From: Haliea sp. | GTDB taxonomy: Bacteria > Pseudomonadota > Gammaproteobacteria > Pseudomonadales > Halieaceae | NCBI GenBank assembly: GCA_024642265.1 | Contig: JAHEBL010000003.1 | Span: 1-64,000 of the forward strand | Length of the DNA stretch: 64,000 nt | Direction of reading: 5' to 3' | Shown here: one piece after another, positions 25,829-33,381 of the stretch | Layout: the number at the start of each line of letters is the position of its first letter | Position numbering within the stretch: the stretch's first letter is position 1 | Position numbers and translations under genes: made by a program | Notes under the pieces: generated by a model | The model's input: only the letters and a program-made list of their open reading frames with translations | Database searches by the model: none | Told to the model about the DNA's origin: nothing

Positions 25829-26938
25829 GTGCAGCGGGATAAAACAAACTACACCCAGGTCGGGGTGGAGCTTTCGATGTACTCCGGCAAAACGCGCAGC
25901 TACCTGCTGCACAAACACATACCCTTTGTGGAGCGCGGGACCAACGCCTGGGAATTCTTCTACCGCTTTCGCCGCCGCAACAACGCCGCCGCCATTCCCG
26001 TTGTGATTACGCCCGAGGGCGATTGGCTCCAGGACACAACAGTCATTATAGACACGCTCGAGCAGCGTTTTCCCAAACAGCCGGTCCTGCCAGCCACCCC
26101 CGTGTTGCGTATAGCGGCCTACCTGTTCGAACTGTGGGGCGATGAATTCTGGTTGCCGCTGGCCATGCACACCCGCTGGAGCCACCCCGAGAATGTGCCA
26201 TTCTTCGTCGCCGAGGCCGGGGACGGCCTGCTGCCCGGATTCCCGCGCTGGTTCAAAACCCTGTTGGGCAATAAACACGCACGCCTTATGCAAAGTCACG
26301 CAGCGAATGTCGGCGTGACACCCCGGATGGCGCCGGTACTCGATCGCTTCCTGCAAATCCAGCTGGATGGGCTGGACGCACATTTTGCACAGCACCGATT
26401 TTTACTGGGGGATCGTCCCTGCCTGGGTGACTATGGGCTGATCGCTCCGCTATACGCACACCTTGCCCGGGACCCCTGGTCAGGGCGCGAATTGATTGCA
26501 CCGCGAGTACACCTGAAAGCCTGGACAGAGCGCATGTTCAATCCCGACTTATCCACCGGCGGCGAATTCTGGCCGGAAGACAAACTGCCTGCCACGCTGA
26601 TGCCGGCATTGCGCTCGATCTTCGACGAAATGCTGCCGTTCCTCGCGGCCTGCGGTGCCGAGGTATGCAAGACACCCATACTGCCGGCGGACACGCGCAC
26701 CGCGCCCCGTTTCCTCGAGACAATAAATTACCCGATGGCCGGAGGTATTCACAGCCGCCCCGCCCCGAGCTACCCGGTGTGGATGGCGCAACGCCTGCTT
26801 GAGGCCTACGCCGCCACGACAGTGGAGGATCAGGGGCAGGTGCGGGCGTGGCTAGCAGAGGCTGGCGGCGACGCGCTGCTGCAGCTGGAACTGCCCCGGG
26901 TCAGGCGGGTGGGCCTCGCGGCGGCTCATATCGGTTAA
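25829..26938 (+). CDS. Glutathione S-transferase family protein
   Basis: A 369-residue protein starting with GTG. Residues about 10-85 have the thioredoxin-like GST N-terminal layout (VELSMYSGKTRSYLLHKHIPF, later IPVVITPEGDWLQDTTVIIDTLEQRFP). A long helical C-terminal part follows with a GST-like LLGDRPCLGDYGLIAPLYAHL. It is longer than ordinary GSTs (about 220 residues), so it belongs to an extended, uncharacterised group. Substrate and glutathione use are unknown. Nearby dehalogenase and epoxide-hydrolase-like genes make a detoxification role plausible. Confidence 0.72.
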   Translation: MQRDKTNYTQVGVELSMYSGKTRSYLLHKHIPFVERGTNAWEFFYRFRRRNNAAAIPVVITPEGDWLQDTTVIIDTLEQRFPKQPVLPATPVLRIAAYLFELWGDEFWLPLAMHTRWSHPENVPFFVAEAGDGLLPGFPRWFKTLLGNKHARLMQSHAANVGVTPRMAPVLDRFLQIQLDGLDAHFAQHRFLLGDRPCLGDYGLIAPLYAHLARDPWSGRELIAPRVHLKAWTERMFNPDLSTGGEFWPEDKLPATLMPALRSIFDEMLPFLAACGAEVCKTPILPADTRTAPRFLETINYPMAGGIHSRPAPSYPVWMAQRLLEAYAATTVEDQGQVRAWLAEAGGDALLQLELPRVRRVGLAAAHIG

Positions 26939-26958
26939 GAGGCAGGCAGTTTTAGTGT

Positions 26959-26991
26959 CCCGCCGGCGATTCAGCTCTGATGGCGGGTTTT
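26959..26991 (+). terminator. Likely terminator after the GST-like gene
   Basis: A CCCGCC / GGCGGG stem (26959-26964 and 26982-26987) with a 17-nt loop, followed by TTTTA, 20 bp after the GST-like stop and in the convergent gap before the substrate-binding protein gene. Confidence 0.5.
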
Positions 26992-27098
26992 ATCGAGCGT
27001 CTGACGGATTTGCCCCCCGGCCCTTGGGGCCGCTATCGGAGCAAGCCCGCGACGACGCCATTGGCAACGTGCAGTCGGGCGGGGAACCGTTACCGCTG

Positions 27099-28421
27099 TC
27101 ACTGCCGTATTATCACCTTCTCCCCCGCCGTTATCCCGCTCCCGGTCCAGTCACATTGCCAGCCGGGAAAGACCAGTTGCGGATAGGGTTCGGGCGCTAT
27201 CCACTCGGGCGTCTCATAAACGATATCGAACTGACGGTCCTGGCGAATCCTGCCGATAAGAAATGGCTTGTAGGTGTGGTGCGTCTTCGGGTCGACCATG
27301 ATCCGGCCACCGGGCGCCTCGAATTCTATGCCATCGCCGAATGCCTGGAGCACCCGGTCCACATCGAAACTACCGGCTTTCTCCACCGCCAGTTTCCACA
27401 GGTAGACCTGGGAGTAAGCGGCTTCCATCGGGTCGCTGACCACCCGGTCCTCGCCGTGCTCTGCCTGGAACCTTGCCACAAACGAGCGATTGGCCGGGGT
27501 ATCGACGCTCTGGAAGTAACTCCACCCGGCGAGGTGACCCTCAACGTGCGCCGGCAGCAGCCCGCGCAACTCATCCTCGCCCACGCTAGTGGCAAAGACA
27601 GGCAGTTGCTGGGGAAGAATGCCGCGCGCAGACAACTCCCGATAGAAGTAGACGTTGGTGTCACCGTTGAGAGTGCTGAAAATGATATCCGGGTTCAAAG
27701 CCACTATTTCGTCGACGATACCCGAGTAATCCCGCTCTCCCAGTGCCGTGTATGCCTCACCGAGAATCTCGGCGCCGGCATCCTCTGCATACTTCCTGGC
27801 TATGAGATTCGCCGTTCTGGGGTAGATGTAATCGGAACCGAGCAGGTAGAACCGCCTTCTCCCGCCGCCCGCCCCGCTGGCCAGCCATTGTATCGCCGGA
27901 ATGATCTGCTGGTTGGGTGCCAGCCCGGTGTAAATTATGTTGCGGGAGCATTCATTCCCTTCATATTGCAAAGGATAGAACAACAGGCCGTTGTACTCTT
28001 CAAAAACCGGCAGCACCGATATGCGGCTCGAGGAGGTCCAGCAACCGAACACGGCGGCCACCTTGTCCTCCGTAAGGAGTTGGGTGGCCTTCTTGGGGAA
28101 AATATCGTCAGAGCGAGAGCGCGCATCCTCGATCACCGGCACGATTTTTCTCCCGAGCACACCCCCGGCAGCGTTGATTTCCTCGATCGCCATAATCTCC
28201 ATATCGACGAGGGAAATCTCACTGATGGCCATGGTGCCTGTCTGGGAGTGCAAAATGCCGACTTTCACCACATCCTGCTCGGGGGGGCTTTGCTCGTCAC
28301 AACCGGCCAACATCAGCGGCGCCAGGGGTGCCGCGGCCACAAGGCCGATCGCACCCCCGCCGCGGCGCAGGACCTGGCGACGGGTAAGCGCGCCATGTCT
28401 GTTTTTCAAGGTGTGATCCAT
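27099..28421 (-). CDS. UrtA/FmdD-like substrate-binding lipoprotein, no permease nearby
   Basis: A 440-residue type I periplasmic binding protein of the urea/amide branch (UrtA, FmdD): DVVKVGILHSQTGTMAISE, LFYPLQYEGNECSRNIIYTG and the EAAYSQVYLWKLAVEKAG region. The N-terminus combines a Tat-like TRRQVLRRG (13-21) with a lipobox LAGC (Cys41). Asp follows the Cys, a signal for inner-membrane retention in E. coli. No permease or ATPase gene lies near, so it may act as a sensor or partner rather than a transport component. It ends a three-gene operon with AIM24 and DUF4239 proteins (44 bp from the former). The start is the ATG at 28421; an upstream TTG is less likely. Confidence 0.82.
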   Translation of the reverse strand: MDHTLKNRHGALTRRQVLRRGGGAIGLVAAAPLAPLMLAGCDEQSPPEQDVVKVGILHSQTGTMAISEISLVDMEIMAIEEINAAGGVLGRKIVPVIEDARSRSDDIFPKKATQLLTEDKVAAVFGCWTSSSRISVLPVFEEYNGLLFYPLQYEGNECSRNIIYTGLAPNQQIIPAIQWLASGAGGGRRRFYLLGSDYIYPRTANLIARKYAEDAGAEILGEAYTALGERDYSGIVDEIVALNPDIIFSTLNGDTNVYFYRELSARGILPQQLPVFATSVGEDELRGLLPAHVEGHLAGWSYFQSVDTPANRSFVARFQAEHGEDRVVSDPMEAAYSQVYLWKLAVEKAGSFDVDRVLQAFGDGIEFEAPGGRIMVDPKTHHTYKPFLIGRIRQDRQFDIVYETPEWIAPEPYPQLVFPGWQCDWTGSGITAGEKVIIRQ

Positions 28422-28465
28422 ATCCTGCTCGCCCCCAGTCAATCCCGCCAACACTGTTACCCGGT

Positions 28466-29152
28466 CTACTCCTGCCAGGGAATGAACGGCTTGTCTTCCT
28501 CACTATTTGCAAACAGCCGATAACGCCAGTTCGGCGAGGGGTTCAGGAGCACCCGGCCGGGACCGAAAAATACTCGCAAACGACCCTGCCCGGAGGTGAA
28601 CTTGCCGAAAAAGTTATCCGTGGAGCGACGGATCCTGAACTGCACATCCGAGCTCCAGCCGATCACGCTCTTGCCGTCCACGGCGACCTTTTCACCCTCG
28701 GCCAGGGTCATTTCCTGGATGGGTCCACGGGTACGCACCGCAACCTTGCCAGTGCCTCCGACCCTGGTCTGCAAATATATAATCGGCTCCTGAGCGCGAT
28801 ATGCCGTCCAGAAACCCACCCGATGAAAACTGACATCGACGCTGCCTTCCGATGCCCAGTAGGTACCGCGCTCCAATATCCAGGCCTCATCGTCGAGCTC
28901 CATGACATGAAAGCCCCCCACCGAGGACAGCAGTGTCACGGTGCCCGTGCCGGTATAGGTAGGCCGGTAAATCGCCTGCAACGCCAACATGGACTTTATG
29001 GCAGATGGAATCGAGGGGATCAGCTTGGAATGAACACGGATATCGCCCTTCAGATAGGACAATGAGCCCGCCTCGGCACGCACGGTTTCGTTATCCAGAA
29101 TGATGTCGACATAGTTTACCCCCTCGACTTCATGCACCTCAAAGCTGGCCAT
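28466..29152 (-). CDS. AIM24 family protein
   Basis: A 228-residue all-beta protein of the AIM24/DUF124 type: NYVDIILDNETVRAEAGSLSYLKGDI near the N-terminus, and YTGTGTVTLLSS, GSVDVSFHR and GTGKVAVRTRGPI in the body. Bacterial members have no settled function; the yeast namesake acts in mitochondrial inner-membrane organisation. No signal peptide is seen, so it is probably cytosolic or peripheral. It starts 6 bp after the stop of the DUF4239 gene and is followed by the binding-protein gene, so all three are likely one unit. Confidence 0.8.
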   Translation of the reverse strand: MASFEVHEVEGVNYVDIILDNETVRAEAGSLSYLKGDIRVHSKLIPSIPSAIKSMLALQAIYRPTYTGTGTVTLLSSVGGFHVMELDDEAWILERGTYWASEGSVDVSFHRVGFWTAYRAQEPIIYLQTRVGGTGKVAVRTRGPIQEMTLAEGEKVAVDGKSVIGWSSDVQFRIRRSTDNFFGKFTSGQGRLRVFFGPGRVLLNPSPNWRYRLFANSEEDKPFIPWQE

Positions 29153-29158
29153 CGATCA

Positions 29159-29941
29159 TTAATCCCGCATTCTGTCCCAGTACAACTGCTCGAACGGTTC
29201 CGGTGAAATACTGACTGCGCCCCTGAAGGGATTATCCATCACCGCGATCAACAGGATCATCGCGCCGAGAAAGAACGACAGCACTCCGCCCAGGAAAATC
29301 ATGGTGATGTAGCGAATATCGAACAGCCAGAATAATGCAATATTCAGGATCGCCCCCACGATCACAACGTACCACATGATTGCCGGAATACCGGTCTTGA
29401 CCGACTGCTCACGTACCCGCTGCTTGTCGAGAAACACGTTAAACTGGCTCAGTGTCTCGGAAAAAATGAGTTCCTCGGTTTTGGACTGGGGCTCGAATGC
29501 CAGCATTCGCTCCTGAAACGCTTTCAGCTTTGTTGTTCCCTGTTTCGGGATCCTGCCAACCCTGTATTCAGGCCAGCCGTACTTGATGACCCAGCGGGTG
29601 TAGTCACGAAGTAACCAGCGCAAGTTCTGCCCATGGGGTTCGGGAAACGTCGAGACACCTTCGTAAAGGGTTTCCAGCGAAGACACTTCCTGCACCACGT
29701 TGGACTCTACACGACTGAAATTCTGGTAGGCAGCGACCGCTATCAGCCCGAGCAATAAACCATAGAAGACGCCGAAAGAGGACAGTACGTAGCCCACTAT
29801 TTCATTACCACTGGTACGCGAGCGCACGAAGGGACGAAGAAGCGGTCTCAGGATGGTGCCACCCAGCCAGCAATAACCGACGAAGATGACCGCTACCCAA
29901 ATGGCCAGCGTTCGAATCGGGAGGTCGTAAATCCAGTCCAT
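29159..29941 (-). CDS. DUF4239 (bestrophin-like) membrane protein
   Basis: A 260-residue protein with two N-terminal membrane helices (about 11-33 and 48-72), a soluble helical middle with the EVSSLETLYEG-type stretch, and two C-terminal helices (about 187-210 and 213-237). This topology and the motif SRVESNVVQEVSSLETLY match DUF4239, described as bestrophin-like and possibly channel-forming. The function is unknown. It is the first gene of the operon with AIM24 and the orphan binding protein. Confidence 0.75.
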   Translation of the reverse strand: MDWIYDLPIRTLAIWVAVIFVGYCWLGGTILRPLLRPFVRSRTSGNEIVGYVLSSFGVFYGLLLGLIAVAAYQNFSRVESNVVQEVSSLETLYEGVSTFPEPHGQNLRWLLRDYTRWVIKYGWPEYRVGRIPKQGTTKLKAFQERMLAFEPQSKTEELIFSETLSQFNVFLDKQRVREQSVKTGIPAIMWYVVIVGAILNIALFWLFDIRYITMIFLGGVLSFFLGAMILLIAVMDNPFRGAVSISPEPFEQLYWDRMRD

Positions 29942-30078
29942 TACCTTGCTTTCTTCACTTGTAGCCCATAGCTCGAATTGTCGACGACACCGATATGATA
30001 GTTACTGGCAGTGAAATCGCCAGCCCTGCAATCACAAAATCCTGCGGTGATGTAAATCGCCACTGACCGGACTGTTGC

Positions 30079-30099
30079 AAAAACGGCAGACAAGTCGCC
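30079..30099 (-). terminator. Possible terminator of the haloalkane dehalogenase gene
   Basis: On the minus strand GGCGAC-TT-GTC(T)GCC, a 6-bp stem with one bulged T, is followed by GTTTTT. It lies 27 bp after the dehalogenase stop codon. Confidence 0.4.
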
Positions 30100-30125
30100 T
30101 ACTGGCGCCTCCCCGCCACAGGCAC

Positions 30126-31022
30126 TCACGCTGCCACGCCAAGGCCACAGGCCGCAATCGCCAGCCGGGCAAAATTCACGGGATCGTCTTCCTGGATGAA
30201 GTGGCCGCCATGCAGGGTGGTGTGGGGCCGGCCCGCCGCGCCGGGGACACGTTCCCGCCATACCGCGTCACCGCCGCGAGTAATAGGGTCGCCATCACTG
30301 AAGCAACAGATAAAGGGTTTGTGCCACTGTTCGAAAACTGCCATGGCCCGCTGATTCTCAGCCACCCCGGTTATGTGCGGCTCCATGGGTACCATTGATG
30401 GGTAGGCCCTGGCTGCCACCTTGTATTTGCTGCCGGGAAAGGGCGCGTCGTAGGCCGCCACCTCTGCTGCGGACAGGGTACGCTTGCTGCCCTGTTGCAC
30501 GATGCGGCCGACCGGGAATACCGGGCTGTAACGGGAGAAGGCTCTCCAGAGGGCAAAGGGCCGTGAAAATCCGGTCCCCACCGGTAACCCGCCATTGCTG
30601 AGCACTATGCCTGCAAACCGCTCAGGATTTTCCGCGGCCAGTCGCAGGCCAATCAGTGAGCCCCAGTCCTGGCAAACCAGGGTGATGTCGCGCAGGTCCA
30701 GGGCTTCAATCCAGTGGAGGATCCATGCAACCTGTCCAGCATAGCTGTAGTCCGATCGCGCCGCCGGTTTATCGGACTTGCCAAAACCGACCAGGTCCGG
30801 GGCCAGCGCGCGCAACCCGGCCCCGGCTATGGGTGGGATCATATGTCGGTAAAGGTAGGACCAGGTGGGCTCACCGTGCAGCATCAAAACCGGCGGCGCG
30901 TCGCCGGGTCCCTCATCGACATAATGCAGTCGCAGTTCCGGCGTCACCTGGTGGTAACGGGGCTCGAAGGGAAAGTCCGGCAGATCGGTAAATCGTGTTG
31001 CCGGCGTTCGAAATACTTTCAT
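30126..31022 (-). CDS. Haloalkane dehalogenase (subfamily I-like)
   Basis: A 298-residue alpha/beta hydrolase that would cut carbon-halogen bonds of haloalkanes, giving alcohol and halide. The oxyanion/halide region HGEPTW is at 49-54, the nucleophile Asp119 with the halide-binding Trp120 in CQDWGS, the likely acid Asp245 in SDGDPITRG and the base His274 in HGGHF. The acid after the equivalent of strand beta-7, and QDWG, fit subfamily HLD-I. Length is typical. It is divergent from the 2-oxoacid dehydrogenase operon. A related, internally deleted copy lies 5.3 kb away at 24627-24836. Natural substrate unknown. Confidence 0.88.
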   Translation of the reverse strand: MKVFRTPATRFTDLPDFPFEPRYHQVTPELRLHYVDEGPGDAPPVLMLHGEPTWSYLYRHMIPPIAGAGLRALAPDLVGFGKSDKPAARSDYSYAGQVAWILHWIEALDLRDITLVCQDWGSLIGLRLAAENPERFAGIVLSNGGLPVGTGFSRPFALWRAFSRYSPVFPVGRIVQQGSKRTLSAAEVAAYDAPFPGSKYKVAARAYPSMVPMEPHITGVAENQRAMAVFEQWHKPFICCFSDGDPITRGGDAVWRERVPGAAGRPHTTLHGGHFIQEDDPVNFARLAIAACGLGVAA

Positions 31023-31400
31023 TTCATTTCTCTGGGGTCGGTTAACCGCGACTGATAGAGATTATCACATGCGACGAACCGGCCCGGCCGTTTTTTGGCC
31101 CTGCCACGGGTAAAGCGGGTGGTTCTGGGCACCTGGGTAGCTCGCCACGCCGGGGCAATCAGTTGCAAATGACAGACAAAACATTGATCTGGACAGGGTA
31201 CACGGAAAGCAATGCACTACTATTCTTGGGTGAGGCATTGGCCGGAAATGATTGTTGGCTGGCCCGATATCAGCTTCATATCGGCGGTTGTACTGCGTAC
31301 GCTCCGACTCAGAAAATCAGTATCTGCGCGCGGGCACACCGTAACAATAATTCTCTCTCCGCCAGATTAGTGGCGGCCGCGATCCTGCAGGAGGAATCCC
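31023..31400. other. Divergent intergenic region before the 2-oxoacid dehydrogenase operon
   Basis: 378 bp without a recognisable gene. It carries a perfect 7-bp inverted repeat CCGATAT-N7-ATATCGG (31264-31284), a strong Shine-Dalgarno (AGGAGGAA, about 31389-31396) for the first operon gene, and a GC-rich stretch followed by TTTTTT near 31090. I looked for a sigma-54 -24/-12 element, as found before aco operons elsewhere, and saw no convincing one. Confidence 0.5.
31264..31284. promoter_or_regulatory. Candidate operator CCGATAT-N7-ATATCGG
   Basis: A perfect inverted repeat with 7-bp arms, 117 bp upstream of the first operon gene. The symmetry and promoter-region position suggest a regulator site; no regulator gene adjoins. 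Confidence 0.35.
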
Positions 31401-32381
31401 ATGGCTCTGGGCAAGGAACAAATGGCACTGCTGTACCGCAACCTGATACGGGCGGATCATTTCGACAAGATGATGATGAACCGCATCATGCAGGGCAAAT
31501 TGATTGGTTTTTATCACCCGGGCGACGGGGCCATGGCTGCCGGCGTTGGCGCCAGCACCTTCCTCGGCGACAACGACATCCTCAACCCCCACCACCGGGC
31601 CCACGGGCTGGGTTACGCCGCCGGTCGAGGCATAGACGTGGGCCGCTACCTGGCGGAACACACCGGCAAGGTGGATGGCTGCTGCGGCGGCCGTTCCAGC
31701 TTCCACTGGTCCTTCCCGGAGAAAAAACTCTACGGCGCTTCCGGTTTTATCGGCTGGCATTTCTGCCCGGTGGTGGGCTGGGGCTGGGCCTCGAAACGCA
31801 AGGGCAACCAGATGGTGCTGATGGCCTCCGGCGATGGTTCCTACGGCCAGGGCGGTGCCCACGAGGCCATGCTGTTCGCCATGAACTGGAAGCTGCCCAT
31901 CGTTTTCTTCTGCGAGAACAATGGCATGGCCATCCATTCCACCATCTCCGATATGCACCCCATGCCCGATATCTCCAGCCTGGCCCAGGGCTACGGCATG
32001 CCCGCAGTGGTGATCGACGGTCAGGATGTATTCGCGGTGGCGGAGACGGTAATCGCCGCTCGCGAGCATGCGCTGGCGGGCAAGGGCCCGACTTTTGTCG
32101 AGGCCAAGACCCTGCGCCTGCGCGAACACGACGTGGGCACGCCAGACCTGGCGCGGGCCGAACCGCGCGATGCGCAATACCTGGAGGAACTGAAAAAGCG
32201 CGACCCGGTGGTGCTCGCCACCACCCGCGTACTGGCGGAGAAGGTGTTGACGCAAAAACAGATCGACGAGATCTACAAGGAGGCAAAAGAGGAAGTCGCC
32301 GCGATCGAGAAGTTCGCCGACGACAGCCCCATTGCGCAGCCGAGTATTGAAGAACTGCTAGCCGGCGTCTACGTGGCCTGA
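31401..32381 (+). CDS. Acetoin/pyruvate-type 2-oxoacid dehydrogenase E1 alpha
   Basis: A 326-residue TPP-dependent E1 alpha subunit. The TPP motif runs from GDGSYGQGG (144-152) to ENN (172-174), with the E1 alpha signature NPHHRAHG and HEAMLFAMNWKLPIVFF. Together with E1 beta it oxidatively decarboxylates or cleaves its substrate and passes the acyl group to E2. The strong Shine-Dalgarno GGAGGAA precedes the ATG. The AcoX-like gene in the same operon points to acetoin or a similar C4 compound rather than pyruvate. Confidence 0.87.
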   Translation: MALGKEQMALLYRNLIRADHFDKMMMNRIMQGKLIGFYHPGDGAMAAGVGASTFLGDNDILNPHHRAHGLGYAAGRGIDVGRYLAEHTGKVDGCCGGRSSFHWSFPEKKLYGASGFIGWHFCPVVGWGWASKRKGNQMVLMASGDGSYGQGGAHEAMLFAMNWKLPIVFFCENNGMAIHSTISDMHPMPDISSLAQGYGMPAVVIDGQDVFAVAETVIAAREHALAGKGPTFVEAKTLRLREHDVGTPDLARAEPRDAQYLEELKKRDPVVLATTRVLAEKVLTQKQIDEIYKEAKEEVAAIEKFADDSPIAQPSIEELLAGVYVA

Positions 32382-32397
32382 GTCGAGGAGAATCCCA

Positions 32398-33369
32398 GTG
32401 AGTGAAGTACGTGAATTACCCCTGGTAGAAGCCATCAGGGAAGCCTACCGACAGGAGATGGAGCGCGACGAGCGCGTGTTCATGGTCGGCCAGGATATCG
32501 CCGGCGGCATCTTTCCCCACACCAAGGGCCTGGTGGAGCAATTCGGCACCGACCGCATCGTCGACACCCCGCTGGCGGAGGTCGGCATGTACGGCACCGC
32601 CTTCGGTGCCGCCATGGAGGGCTTTCGCCCGATCGTTGATTTCATGTTTGCCGGTTTCTTCCTGAACGCGGCCTCCCCCATCCTGGCGCAGACCGCCCAG
32701 TTCCGCTTTATCCACGGCAGCCAGATGTCCCTGCCAATGGTGATTACCGCCGCCTGCGGCGCGGGTATGCGGCTGGGCAACGAGCACGCCATGCTGGTAC
32801 ACAACATGATCGCCCAGGTACCGGGGATCAAGGTTTGCATGCCCTCCACTCCCTACGACGCGAAGGGGCTGATGACGGCGGCAATCCGCGACGACAACCC
32901 GGTGGCCTTCATCTGGCACCTGGGCACCATGATGGACCGCGGGCCGGTACCCGAGGAGCCCTATGTGGTGCCACTGGGCGTAGCCGACGTGAAACGCGAG
33001 GGCAGCGATGTCACCCTGGTTGCCAACGGTTTCCAGTACAAGAATGCCGAGATCGTCGCCGACAAGCTGGCGGGCGAGATCAGCGTGGAGATCATCGATC
33101 CCCGCAGCTTCTCCCCGCTGGACATCGACACCATCCTCAAATCGCTGGAAAAAACCGGACGACTGGTGGTGGTGGACGAGAGCTGGGAAAGCCGCAGCAC
33201 CGCAAGCGAAATCGCCGCACAGGTGGTCGATGTGGGCTTCGACCTGCTCGATGCTCCTATCCGCCGGGTAACCATTCCCAATATCCCCCTGCCGGGGGGT
33301 CATATGGAACCCTACGTGGCCCCCAACCCCGACGCCATCGAGGCGGCGGTTCGCGACGTCTGCCGATAG
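32398..33369 (+). CDS. 2-oxoacid dehydrogenase E1 beta
   Basis: A 323-residue E1 beta subunit of the transketolase-like fold, starting with GTG behind GAGGAG. Typical stretches are GQDIAGGIFPHTKGL, DTPLAEVGMYGTAFGAAMEGFRP and the C-terminal VVVDESWESRS. It forms the alpha2beta2 E1 with the preceding gene (16 bp gap). In related operons the same pair handles acetoin, branched-chain or pyruvate substrates; sequence does not decide. Confidence 0.88.
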   Translation: MSEVRELPLVEAIREAYRQEMERDERVFMVGQDIAGGIFPHTKGLVEQFGTDRIVDTPLAEVGMYGTAFGAAMEGFRPIVDFMFAGFFLNAASPILAQTAQFRFIHGSQMSLPMVITAACGAGMRLGNEHAMLVHNMIAQVPGIKVCMPSTPYDAKGLMTAAIRDDNPVAFIWHLGTMMDRGPVPEEPYVVPLGVADVKREGSDVTLVANGFQYKNAEIVADKLAGEISVEIIDPRSFSPLDIDTILKSLEKTGRLVVVDESWESRSTASEIAAQVVDVGFDLLDAPIRRVTIPNIPLPGGHMEPYVAPNPDAIEAAVRDVCR

Positions 33370-33381
33370 GAGCCCGGGATC

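Noticed and set aside
26955-28523. 522-codon plus-strand frame opposite the UrtA-like gene
   Set aside because: Antisense shadow of a gene with clear signal peptide, lipobox and family motifs.
29941-30261. Minus-strand frame of 106 codons after the dehalogenase gene
   Set aside because: Overlaps the dehalogenase C-terminus in another frame and reads Arg/Gly/Pro-rich sequence without similarity.
31023-31400. Sigma-54 promoter before the dehydrogenase operon
   Set aside because: Expected from known aco operons, but no GG/GC pair with the right spacing is convincing in this region.
31163-32350. 395-codon plus-strand frame that starts in the intergenic region and overlaps E1 alpha
   Set aside because: Different frame from the E1 alpha gene, with Gly/Arg-rich nonsense over the enzyme; E1 alpha has a strong Shine-Dalgarno and family motifs.
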